NCBI GenBank assembly: GCA_003140115.1
Contig: PLIQ01000326.1
Span: forward strand, 1 to 10,766
DNA length: 10,766 nucleotides
Direction: 5' to 3'
DNA from: Actinomycetota bacterium
GTDB lineage: Bacteria > Actinomycetota > Actinomycetes > Streptosporangiales > Streptosporangiaceae
Position 1 is the stretch's first letter. Every line of letters starts with the position of its first letter. The position numbers were made by a program, and so were the translations under genes. This document shows, one piece after another, positions 5,574 through 10,766 of the stretch. Under the pieces are notes generated by a model. It had not been told where the DNA came from, did not search any database, and saw nothing but the letters and a program-made list of their open reading frames with translations.

Positions 5574-6527
5574 ATGGACGTTCTGGTGATCGGGGCCGGA
5601 GTCTGCGGCCTGACGACAGCGATCTGCCTGGCCGAGGCCGGTCTCAGCGTGACGATCAGGGCGGCCGCCCCGCCGGAGCGGACGACGTCGGTGGCGGCCG
5701 GGGCGCTTTGGGGGGCGGTCCGGGTCGGGCCGCCGGAGCGAGTCCTGGGCTGGGGCCGGATCGGGCTGGAGGTCCTGTCCAAGCTCGCCACCGAGCCGGG
5801 GACCGGAGTGCGGATAGCCAGCGGCAAGGAGGTCAGCCGGTCCCCGCTCGAGCCCTACTACTGGACCCAGCTGCTGCCCGGTCTGCGGCTGTGCGAGCCG
5901 TCCGAACTACCCGACGGCTTCACCCACGGCTGGCACTACACCGCCCCGCTCGCCACCATGCCGGTCTACCTGGATTACCTGCGGGCCAGGTTCGAGCGGG
6001 CCAGCGGCACGATCCAGATAGCGGCCGTTCCGTCGCTGGCCGGGCTGGCCGGGCTGGCACCGGTGGTGGTGAACTGCTCCGGCGTCGGCGCCCGCGACCT
6101 GGTACCAGACCCCGCTGTGATGCCGGTCCGCGGCCAGGTGGTGATCGCCGCCAACCCCGGCATCGAGGAGTTCTACATCAACCGGGACGAGGAACCACCC
6201 TGGATCGTGTACATGTTCCCGCACGGCGAGACCATCCTGCTCGGCGGCACGAACGAGGAAGGTAGCTGGGATCAAGAGCCAAAACCGTCGATAGCCGAAC
6301 GAATCGTGGCTCAGTGCGCCGCCGTCGATCCTCGCCTGCGCGGGGTAACGATCCTCGGGCACCGAGTGGGCCTGCGGCCGTACCGGCCCGAGGTACGGCT
6401 GGAATCCGAGCGGCTCGACGGCAGCGTGCTGTGGCACAACTACGGGCACGGTGGAGCCGGTATCTCCCTGTCCTGGGGCTGCGCGGCCGAGATCGCCGCT
6501 GAGATCCTCGGTCCCGCACCCGTGTAA
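5574..6527 (+). CDS. D-amino-acid oxidase family FAD-dependent oxidoreductase
   Basis: The 317-residue protein has the D-amino-acid oxidase plan. A Rossmann FAD-binding start, MDVLVIGAGVCGLTTAICLA, carries GxGxxG at 7-12. The segment VVVNCSGVGARDLVPDP (164-180) is followed by PVRGQVV (184-190). GLRPYRPEVRLE (266-277) contains R268, matching the substrate-carboxylate arginine of animal D-amino-acid oxidase. The C-terminal FAD-contact motif NYGHGGAGISLSWG is at 289-302. It should oxidise D-amino acids to keto acids with release of ammonia and hydrogen peroxide. A D-aspartate-type preference cannot be excluded. There is no signal peptide, so it acts in the cytoplasm, and no peroxisomal tail, as expected in bacteria. 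The length is slightly short but complete. It is divergent from the phosphoesterase and followed by 95 bp before the transporter genes, which have their own promoter, so it is probably transcribed alone. Confidence 0.92.
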   Translation: MDVLVIGAGVCGLTTAICLAEAGLSVTIRAAAPPERTTSVAAGALWGAVRVGPPERVLGWGRIGLEVLSKLATEPGTGVRIASGKEVSRSPLEPYYWTQLLPGLRLCEPSELPDGFTHGWHYTAPLATMPVYLDYLRARFERASGTIQIAAVPSLAGLAGLAPVVVNCSGVGARDLVPDPAVMPVRGQVVIAANPGIEEFYINRDEEPPWIVYMFPHGETILLGGTNEEGSWDQEPKPSIAERIVAQCAAVDPRLRGVTILGHRVGLRPYRPEVRLESERLDGSVLWHNYGHGGAGISLSWGCAAEIAAEILGPAPV

Positions 6528-6563
6528 CGCTTGCTAGAGGTTCGGGTCGGCCGCAGGCAGCTC

Positions 6564-6617
6564 TTGAAATTTGATATCACAATGATAAGCTGATGCTACC
6601 CGGATAAGCGACGGAGG
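6564..6617 (+). promoter_or_regulatory. Promoter/operator region and ribosome site of the ABC transporter operon
   Basis: This AT-rich patch stands out in the GC-rich surroundings. TTGATA (6571-6576) and TGCTAC (6594-6599) could be -35 and -10 with a 17-bp spacer, although the -10 is poor. TTGAAA at 6564 with GATAAG at 6584 is an alternative with a short spacer. TATCA-CAA-TGATA (6575-6587) is a perfect 5-bp inverted repeat inside the promoter, and TGATATCA (6572-6579) is an overlapping 8-bp palindrome. GGAGG at 6613-6617, 5 bases before the ATG, is the ribosome site. A repressor of GntR, MarR or TetR type could bind here; none is encoded next to it. Confidence 0.45.
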
Positions 6618-6622
6618 CAGAT

Positions 6623-7390
6623 ATGGGCGAACCGGCGATCGCAGTGACGGGGCTGCGCAAAAGTTTCGGTCCGAAGGAGGCGGTGGCGGGCATCGATCTG
6701 GACATCGCGGCCGGTTCGCTGGCCGGGCTGGTCGGGCCGAACGGGGCAGGGAAGACCACGTCGCTGTCGATGATGACCGGCCTGCTGCGGCCGGACGGCG
6801 GCCGGGTCCTGATCAACGGGCTGGATCTGTGGGCCGACCCGCCCGCGGCCAAGGCGATCATCGGGGTGGTGCCGGCCGAGGCCAGGGTGTTCGAGCGGCT
6901 GAGTGGTGAGGAGCTGCTGGAATACGCCGGGCGGCTGCGCGGCATGGCGGCTGGCGAGGCCCGCTCCCGGGCGGCGCAGCTGCTGGACGTGCTCGACCTG
7001 GCCGAGGACGCCAAGCGGCTGGTCGCCGACTACTCCACCGGCATGCGCAAGAAGGCCATGCTCGGCTGCGCCCTGATCCACAATCCTGCGGTGCTGTTCC
7101 TGGACGAGCCGCTCGAGGGCGTCGATCCGATCTCCGCCGACGTCATCCGGCGGCTGCTGACCCGCTTCGTCGGCTCGGGCTCGACCGTGCTGTTCTCCAG
7201 CCACGTCATGGAGCTCGTCGAGCAGGTCTGCGACCACGTCTCCATCATCGACAAGGGCCGGATCGTGGCCACCGGCACGACCGATGAGGTCCGTGGGGGC
7301 AAGACCCTGCAGCAGGCGTTCATCGACCTGGTCGGTTCCAGGGCCAACGACGAGGAGGTGCTGTCATGGCTCGGCTCCTCGTCCAGCTGA
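6623..7390 (+). CDS. ABC transporter ATP-binding protein
   Basis: The 255-residue nucleotide-binding subunit has Walker A GPNGAGKTT (38-46, K44), the ABC signature YSTGMRKK (137-144, the STGM variant common in ABC-2 exporters), Walker B VLFLDEP (157-163, with E162 as catalytic base) and an H-loop histidine in SSHVME (H194). The Q-loop position reads VVPAEARVF, so the usual glutamine is not obvious. A C-terminal stretch, TLQQAFIDLVG, is typical of exporter ATPases. It would hydrolyse ATP at the cytoplasmic face to drive the permease encoded next. The start is ATG behind GGAGG. The final 25 bases overlap the permease gene, whose ribosome site lies inside this frame, so the two subunits should be made together. 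The transported substrate is unknown. Confidence 0.95.
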   Translation: MGEPAIAVTGLRKSFGPKEAVAGIDLDIAAGSLAGLVGPNGAGKTTSLSMMTGLLRPDGGRVLINGLDLWADPPAAKAIIGVVPAEARVFERLSGEELLEYAGRLRGMAAGEARSRAAQLLDVLDLAEDAKRLVADYSTGMRKKAMLGCALIHNPAVLFLDEPLEGVDPISADVIRRLLTRFVGSGSTVLFSSHVMELVEQVCDHVSIIDKGRIVATGTTDEVRGGKTLQQAFIDLVGSRANDEEVLSWLGSSSS

Positions 7391-8949
7391 AGCTCCGCCT
7401 GCTGTTCAACGCGCTGCGCGCGTCGACCGGGGCCAAGGTCGCCTTCGTCCTCAGCACGATCTGCGCGGCTCTGGTCGCGGGCGGCGTCTTCTACCTCCTG
7501 TCCATCCTGGGCGGCGGCATCGCGGCGGCGGACCTGACCACGGCAATCTTCTGTGTGTTCGGGCTCGCGTGGCTGATCCTGCCGCTGATCGTCTTCGGCC
7601 TCGACAGCACCCTGGACCCCGCCACGCTGGCCCTGTACCCGCTCCGCACCCGCCCGCTCGCGGTCGGCCTGCTGGCCGCCTCGGCCACCGGCGCCTGGCC
7701 GGCCGCCACCCTGATCGGCCTGCTCGGGGTGACCATCGGGCTGGCCCGCGGCGCGCTCGGCGTGCTCATCGCACTGCTCGCGGTGCTGCTGCAGGTGCTG
7801 TTCTGCATCACGCTGGCCCGGTTCGTGACCACCGCACTGGCCGGGATGCTGCGCTCGCGCCGCGGCAAGGACTTCGCGGCCCTGCTGATCATCCCGATCT
7901 TCGCGGCGTACGAGGGCTTCATCCAGATCGTGCCGAAGCTGACCGGCGAAGGCGCGCTGACCGCGGCGAGCTTCGGCGGCGTGGACCATTGGCTGCGCTG
8001 GACACCGCCGGGCCTGGCCGTGCACGCGATCCGGGACGCCTCCACGGGGCACCCCGGCACCGCGTTGCTGCGGCTGGTGCTGCTGGCCGGCATCATCGTG
8101 GTGCTCGGCCTGGCGTGGATCCGGTCGCTGCAGCGCGCCATGGTGACGACCGACACCTCCACGCAGTCGGCGGTACGCGGTTCGGCGCTCCCGTTCGCGC
8201 GGTACGGCCTGCGCGGCACGGTGGCCGCCCGGTTCTGGCTCTACCAGCGCCGCGAGCCCTTCGCGCTGCTGTACTGGGGCATCACCGCGGTCATCATGGT
8301 GGTCGTGGCCATCAGGACCGTTCTGACCCCGGATTGGTTTGGTGGCCTGCTCGCCTGCGGGGTCGCCGGGGGCGCGTTCGTCGGCGCGTTCCACACCAAC
8401 GCGATCGGGATGTCCGGACCCGGGTTCGGCCTGGAGGCGGCGGCGCTGAGCGACCGGCGCGCGCTGCGCGCCTACTTCTCCGGGCAGAACATCGCGGTCG
8501 GCGCGATCGCGGTGCCGCTGGTCACGGCGATCTCCTTCGGCCTGGCGGCTATAGCCAAGCATCCGATGGAAGGTTTCGTGGCCACGGCGGTTGGCCTGGC
8601 CGCGATCGGCGCGGGCCTGGCCCTGGCCAACCTGTTCACCGTCGCGTCGGCTTACCCGATGGAAAAGCGAGGCGGTACCCCCGTGCCCAGGGCGGCCAGC
8701 GGACACAATGGCCAGGCGGCCGGGTCGCAGCTCCTCACCCTGCTCGCCGTGGGGCTGGCGGTCACGCCGGTGATCCTCGCCGCGGTGTTCACCCGCACGG
8801 ATCCGGCGGCGATCTGGATGCCGGTGCTCGTGGCGGGCGGCGCCGTGTACGGCCTCGCGCTGGCCTGGGCCGGCGTGCGGGGCGCCGCCATCACCGCCGA
8901 GCAGAAGCTGCCGGAACTTACCCAGATCGCCATCCAGAGCGCCTTGTAG
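7366..8949 (+). CDS. ABC transporter permease, about 12 membrane segments
   Basis: The 527-residue protein is strongly hydrophobic, with roughly a dozen candidate transmembrane helices near 25-46, 60-79, 97-118, 121-148, 170-187, 235-252, 300-320, 325-345, 375-398, 403-425, 455-475 and 482-502. The conserved-looking loops are charged, for example SRRGKDFAALLIIP (164-177) and YQRREPFALLYWG (293-305), the latter resembling the coupling region of two fused ABC-2-type halves. No periplasmic binding protein is encoded nearby, which favours export. ATG 7366 follows GAGGAGG and overlaps the ATPase gene by 25 bp. The gene stops 2 bp before the end of the convergent MmcQ/YjbR gene. I recognise the role but not a specific family or substrate. 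Confidence 0.88.
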   Translation: MARLLVQLKLRLLFNALRASTGAKVAFVLSTICAALVAGGVFYLLSILGGGIAAADLTTAIFCVFGLAWLILPLIVFGLDSTLDPATLALYPLRTRPLAVGLLAASATGAWPAATLIGLLGVTIGLARGALGVLIALLAVLLQVLFCITLARFVTTALAGMLRSRRGKDFAALLIIPIFAAYEGFIQIVPKLTGEGALTAASFGGVDHWLRWTPPGLAVHAIRDASTGHPGTALLRLVLLAGIIVVLGLAWIRSLQRAMVTTDTSTQSAVRGSALPFARYGLRGTVAARFWLYQRREPFALLYWGITAVIMVVVAIRTVLTPDWFGGLLACGVAGGAFVGAFHTNAIGMSGPGFGLEAAALSDRRALRAYFSGQNIAVGAIAVPLVTAISFGLAAIAKHPMEGFVATAVGLAAIGAGLALANLFTVASAYPMEKRGGTPVPRAASGHNGQAAGSQLLTLLAVGLAVTPVILAAVFTRTDPAAIWMPVLVAGGAVYGLALAWAGVRGAAITAEQKLPELTQIAIQSAL

Positions 8950-8951
8950 GT

Positions 8952-9317
8952 CTAGCGGTCGAGCTGAGCGGCCAGGCGGGCCGGGGCGATGACCCGGTAG
9001 GCGTCCTGGCATAGCTCGGCGATCTCGGTCCAGTCCGGGTCACGGTCGAGCCGCACGCCGATCCAGCCGCGGCCGCCGACGTAGGGCGGGCGGAAGAACC
9101 GGTCGGGCGCGGACGCAGTGAGCTCGTCCTGCGCGCCGGGCGCCGCGGCACACCACAGGTGCGGGAACTGGTTCTCGTGGTGGCCGTCCGCCCACAAGGT
9201 GACGAAGGCGCTCTTGCCCCGGACGAACCAGGTGGGCGCGCCGTGGCTCGGCCGTTCGGTGACCTCGGGCAGGGACAGGCAGATCGTGCGCATGTGCTCG
9301 GCCAGGTCAGCCGTCAT
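8952..9317 (-). CDS. MmcQ/YjbR (DUF419) family protein
   Basis: The 121-residue protein matches the MmcQ/YjbR family in size and pattern. It has an N-terminal helix with CLSLPEVTERPSHGAPTWFVRGKSAFVTLW (shown in two parts: CLSLPEVTERPSHG at about 13-26, then APTWFVRGKSAFVTLW at 27-42), and a C-terminal FFRPPYVGGRGWIGVRLD segment (74-91) followed by DWTEIAELCQDAYRVIAP. The family has a small CyaY-like/double-wing fold and a suspected nucleic-acid or protein-binding role; no enzymatic function is established. ATG 9317 is chosen because GGAGG lies 6 bases upstream and the protein then has the normal family length. The frame remains open upstream but would run into the divergent gene. It ends 2 bp from the permease stop, with no visible terminator between them. 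Confidence 0.9.
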   Translation of the reverse strand: MTADLAEHMRTICLSLPEVTERPSHGAPTWFVRGKSAFVTLWADGHHENQFPHLWCAAAPGAQDELTASAPDRFFRPPYVGGRGWIGVRLDRDPDWTEIAELCQDAYRVIAPARLAAQLDR

Positions 9318-9358
9318 TTCCTGCCTCCGCTCCGGTCGCCGGCGCCAGACCCCGACGT

Positions 9359-9364
9359 TACGCT
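9359..9364 (+). promoter_or_regulatory. Candidate -10 element of a leaderless promoter for the LLM oxidoreductase
   Basis: TACGCT fits TANNNT and lies 7 bases before ATG 9372, placing the transcription start at the A of the start codon. The bases before the ATG (GTGGCCC) hold no Shine-Dalgarno. A -35 hexamer is not evident. Confidence 0.42.
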
Positions 9365-9371
9365 GTGGCCC

Positions 9372-10289
9372 ATGAGATTCGCGATTGGTATCCCGCAGTT
9401 TTACTCCGACGGCGAGTTCGATCCCGCGGCCTTCCGGGCCTACCTGACCCGGGCCGAGGAGCTCGGCTTCGACAGCGCGTGGGCGCAGGAGCAACTGCTC
9501 GGGTCGTGGCACCAGCTCGCGCCGATCGAGACGATGACCTACGCGGCCGCGTGCACCGAGCGGTTGCGACTGGGCTGCGCGGTGTTCGTGTCCACGCTGC
9601 ACAGCCCGGTGCACCTAGCCCAGAGCGTGAGCAGTCTGGACCAGCTCAGCCGGGGCCGGATCGAGATCGGACTGGGCACCGGGGGCCCGCGCCAACCGTT
9701 CGCCGCCTTCGGCGTGGAGCCTGGACGGTACGTCGCGCGGTTCACCGAGGGGATCGCGCTGATGAAGGCCCTGTGGACGCAGCCCCGCGTCACCTTCGAC
9801 GGGGAGTTCTGGCAGCTCCAGGACGCGACGGTGGAGCCCAAGCCGTTCTGCAAGCCGCACCCGCCGCTCTGGTTCGGCGCGGCCAGCGAGCCCGCGCTAC
9901 GGCGCGCGGTACGCCTGGGCGACGGTTTCTTCGGCGCGGGGTCGAGCCCCACCGCGAGGTTCGCCGAGCAGGTCACGGTGGTGCGGGCGGCGCTCGCGGA
10001 GGCGGGACGGTCAGCCGAGAGCTTCCCCATCGCCAAACGCGTGTACGTCGCGATCGACGACCACGCCGAGCGGGCCCGAGCGCGGATGAACGCCGCACTG
10101 ACGGAGGTCTACGGACACCGGGTGGAGGCTGCCGAGGCCGCCGCGGTCGTGGGCACGGCCGCCGACTGCGTCCGCGAGCTGGCCCAGGTCGCCGCGGCCG
10201 GGGCCGAGCTGATCCTGTGCACCGCCCTGTTCGACCAGGCCGAGCAGATGGAGCAGCTCGCCGCCGCCGTCATCCCCAAGCTCGGCTAA
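9372..10289 (+). CDS. LLM-class (luciferase-like) oxidoreductase, probably F420-dependent
   Basis: The 305-residue protein has the bacterial luciferase-like TIM-barrel pattern. It opens MRFAIGIPQFYSDGEFDPAA, followed by YLTRAEELGFDSAWAQEQ (24-41), a CAVFVSTLHSPVHLAQSVSSLDQLSRGRIEIGLGTGG run (about 76-112), RFTEGIALMKALW (127-139) and the P-P-L-W-F-G-A segment near 170. In actinobacteria most such proteins use reduced coenzyme F420, some FMN; the cofactor is inferred from family and lineage. The reaction is a hydride-transfer redox step on an unknown substrate in the cytoplasm. ATG 9372 is selected because it begins the family motif and sits at leaderless distance from TACGCT. Any longer frame would run antisense to the divergent MmcQ/YjbR gene, 54 bp away. 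The gene's last 279 bases are overlapped on the other strand by the run-on GH5 frame. Confidence 0.92.
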   Translation: MRFAIGIPQFYSDGEFDPAAFRAYLTRAEELGFDSAWAQEQLLGSWHQLAPIETMTYAAACTERLRLGCAVFVSTLHSPVHLAQSVSSLDQLSRGRIEIGLGTGGPRQPFAAFGVEPGRYVARFTEGIALMKALWTQPRVTFDGEFWQLQDATVEPKPFCKPHPPLWFGAASEPALRRAVRLGDGFFGAGSSPTARFAEQVTVVRAALAEAGRSAESFPIAKRVYVAIDDHAERARARMNAALTEVYGHRVEAAEAAAVVGTAADCVRELAQVAAAGAELILCTALFDQAEQMEQLAAAVIPKLG

Positions 10290-10766
10290 GGCCGTAACTC
10301 CCGGGCCGGTGCGCGGCCGGGTCATGGACTTCAGCATCTTCATAACGACCGGGTTCCCGGCGTCGCGCCAGTCCGAGGTGAGCAGGCCGTAGGGCTCGCG
10401 GTCGCCCCAGTTGTACTGCAGCTGACCGGTGCCCGGGGTGGAGCCCTTGGCGTGGGTCGGGTTGAGGGCCCACCAGCACCAGTCAAGGTCGGCTTCGGTC
10501 AGCCAGGCCGAGATGTTGGTCCACCACACGCCGTTGTTCGCGTTGCCGACCTGCGAGGTCGGGTCCAGGCCGAAGTTGGCCAGGGAGCCGGTGTCGTTGC
10601 CGAACTCGCCGATCCACAACGGGGCCAGGCCGTCGGCGACCAGGTACCCGCCGGCCTTGGTCATGTCGGCGATATACGCCGCCTGGGACTGGCCGTCGGC
10701 GTGGAACCACGGGTAGTCGTGCATGCTGTACACGACCTTGCCCGGCCGCTCGAGCCGGACCGGATG
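10011..10766 (-). CDS. GH5 cellulase-type glycoside hydrolase, C-terminal part, with anomalous run-on 3' end
   Basis: The gene enters from the right edge, so its start, signal and acid/base NEP motif are outside the window. The visible part matches the end of a GH5 (beta/alpha)8 barrel: KVVYSMHDYPWFHADGQS (from about 10739), then APLWIGEFGND with the catalytic nucleophile Glu at 10605-10607, then WWTNISAWL and DWCWWALNPTHAKG, an aromatic substrate-cleft segment, and finally GLLTSDWRDAGNPVVMKMLKS. It should hydrolyse beta-1,4-glucans or related polysaccharides and is probably secreted. The fold should end near 10325, but no in-frame stop occurs there. The frame continues to 10011, with the last 93 codons antisense to the oxidoreductase gene and rich in Gly, Arg and Leu like a shadow frame. 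A TGA at 10322-10324 lies in another frame just after MLKS. Either the stop was lost by a small indel or a long antisense overlap is real. Confidence 0.82.
   Translation of the reverse strand, partial: HPVRLERPGKVVYSMHDYPWFHADGQSQAAYIADMTKAGGYLVADGLAPLWIGEFGNDTGSLANFGLDPTSQVGNANNGVWWTNISAWLTEADLDWCWWALNPTHAKGSTPGTGQLQYNWGDREPYGLLTSDWRDAGNPVVMKMLKSMTRPRTGPGVTALAELGDDGGGELLHLLGLVEQGGAQDQLGPGRGDLGQLADAVGGRAHDRGGLGSLHPVSVDLRQCGVHPRSGPLGVVVDRDVHAFGDGEALG
10300..10321. terminator. GC-rich hairpin between LLM oxidoreductase and GH5 genes
   Basis: CCCGGGCC (10300-10307) can pair with GGCCGGG (10315-10321), with one bulged G and a 7-base loop. It begins 11 bases after the oxidoreductase stop, where a terminator is expected. 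There is no T-tract, as is common for actinobacterial terminators. Such GC-rich pairing is frequent by chance here, so confidence is modest. Confidence 0.35.

Noticed and set aside
4088..5827. Overlapping frames on both strands across the phosphoesterase gene
   Set aside because: The Arg/Pro/Gly-rich translations have no recognisable motif, whereas the phosphoesterase frame carries the whole family signature.
6528..6563. Possible terminator behind the D-amino-acid oxidase gene
   Set aside because: No convincing stem-loop could be found by eye in this stretch, so none is annotated.
7030..9012. Long open frame on the minus strand opposite both ABC transporter genes
   Set aside because: Its composition is Arg/Gly/Gln/Ala-rich with no domain, it lacks a ribosome site, and it mirrors two clearly real transporter genes. 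This is a high-GC shadow frame.
9159..9371. Upstream extension of the LLM oxidoreductase frame
   Set aside because: The added residues are the antisense of the MmcQ/YjbR gene, and the family start MRFAIGIPQF coincides with ATG 9372.
9318..9614. Upstream extension of the MmcQ/YjbR frame
   Set aside because: The extra residues lie opposite the oxidoreductase and have no family similarity; ATG 9317 has a GGAGG site and gives the usual length.

Overview
The window is high-GC DNA (runs of GGC/GCC/CTG codons, almost no TTA codons) from an actinobacterium. Supporting signs are a coenzyme-F420-type luciferase-like oxidoreductase, a Tat-exported phosphatase, several genes that look leaderless, and a putrescine/GABA-type catabolic gene set like those of Streptomyces and relatives. 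I cannot name the genus. Nine protein genes and two edge fragments account for nearly all of the sequence. No rRNA, tRNA, CRISPR array, transposase or integrase was seen.

Layout. (1) 1-2237 is a divergent catabolic locus: the start of an aldehyde dehydrogenase gene on the minus strand, a 199-bp AT-rich control region with operator-like repeats, then an Lrp/AsnC regulator overlapping by 4 bp (ATGA) a class-III aminotransferase. The enzyme pair fits a transaminate-then-oxidise route for a diamine or omega-amino acid, with the regulator as local sensor. (2) 2238-5526 holds two convergent phosphoester hydrolases: a Tat-signal purple-acid-phosphatase-type enzyme (plus) and a phospholipase C/acid phosphatase-type phosphoesterase (minus). 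They end head to head in three copies of a 14-bp tandem repeat that supplies stop codons in all six frames. A GTTCACC heptamer resembling a PhoP-box half site lies before the first of them. (3) 5574-6527 is a D-amino-acid-oxidase-family flavoenzyme, divergent from the phosphoesterase across 47 bp. (4) 6623-8949 is a two-gene ABC transporter (ATPase plus about 12-segment permease, overlapping by 25 bp) behind an AT-rich promoter with an operator-like inverted repeat, but with no regulator gene beside it. (5) 8952-10289 is a small MmcQ/YjbR-family protein (minus) divergent from an LLM-class oxidoreductase (plus). (6) The right edge carries the 3' part of a GH5 cellulase-type gene on the minus strand. 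Its frame lacks a stop at the expected place and runs on antisense into the oxidoreductase gene.

The genes are individually recognisable, and I see no convincing sign of an undescribed multi-gene system. The most interesting points are in the DNA between genes: the operator repeats in the catabolic control region, the six-frame-stop tandem repeat, the possible phosphate-control site, the recurrent leaderless architecture opposite a shared Shine-Dalgarno sequence, and the run-on end of the GH5 gene.
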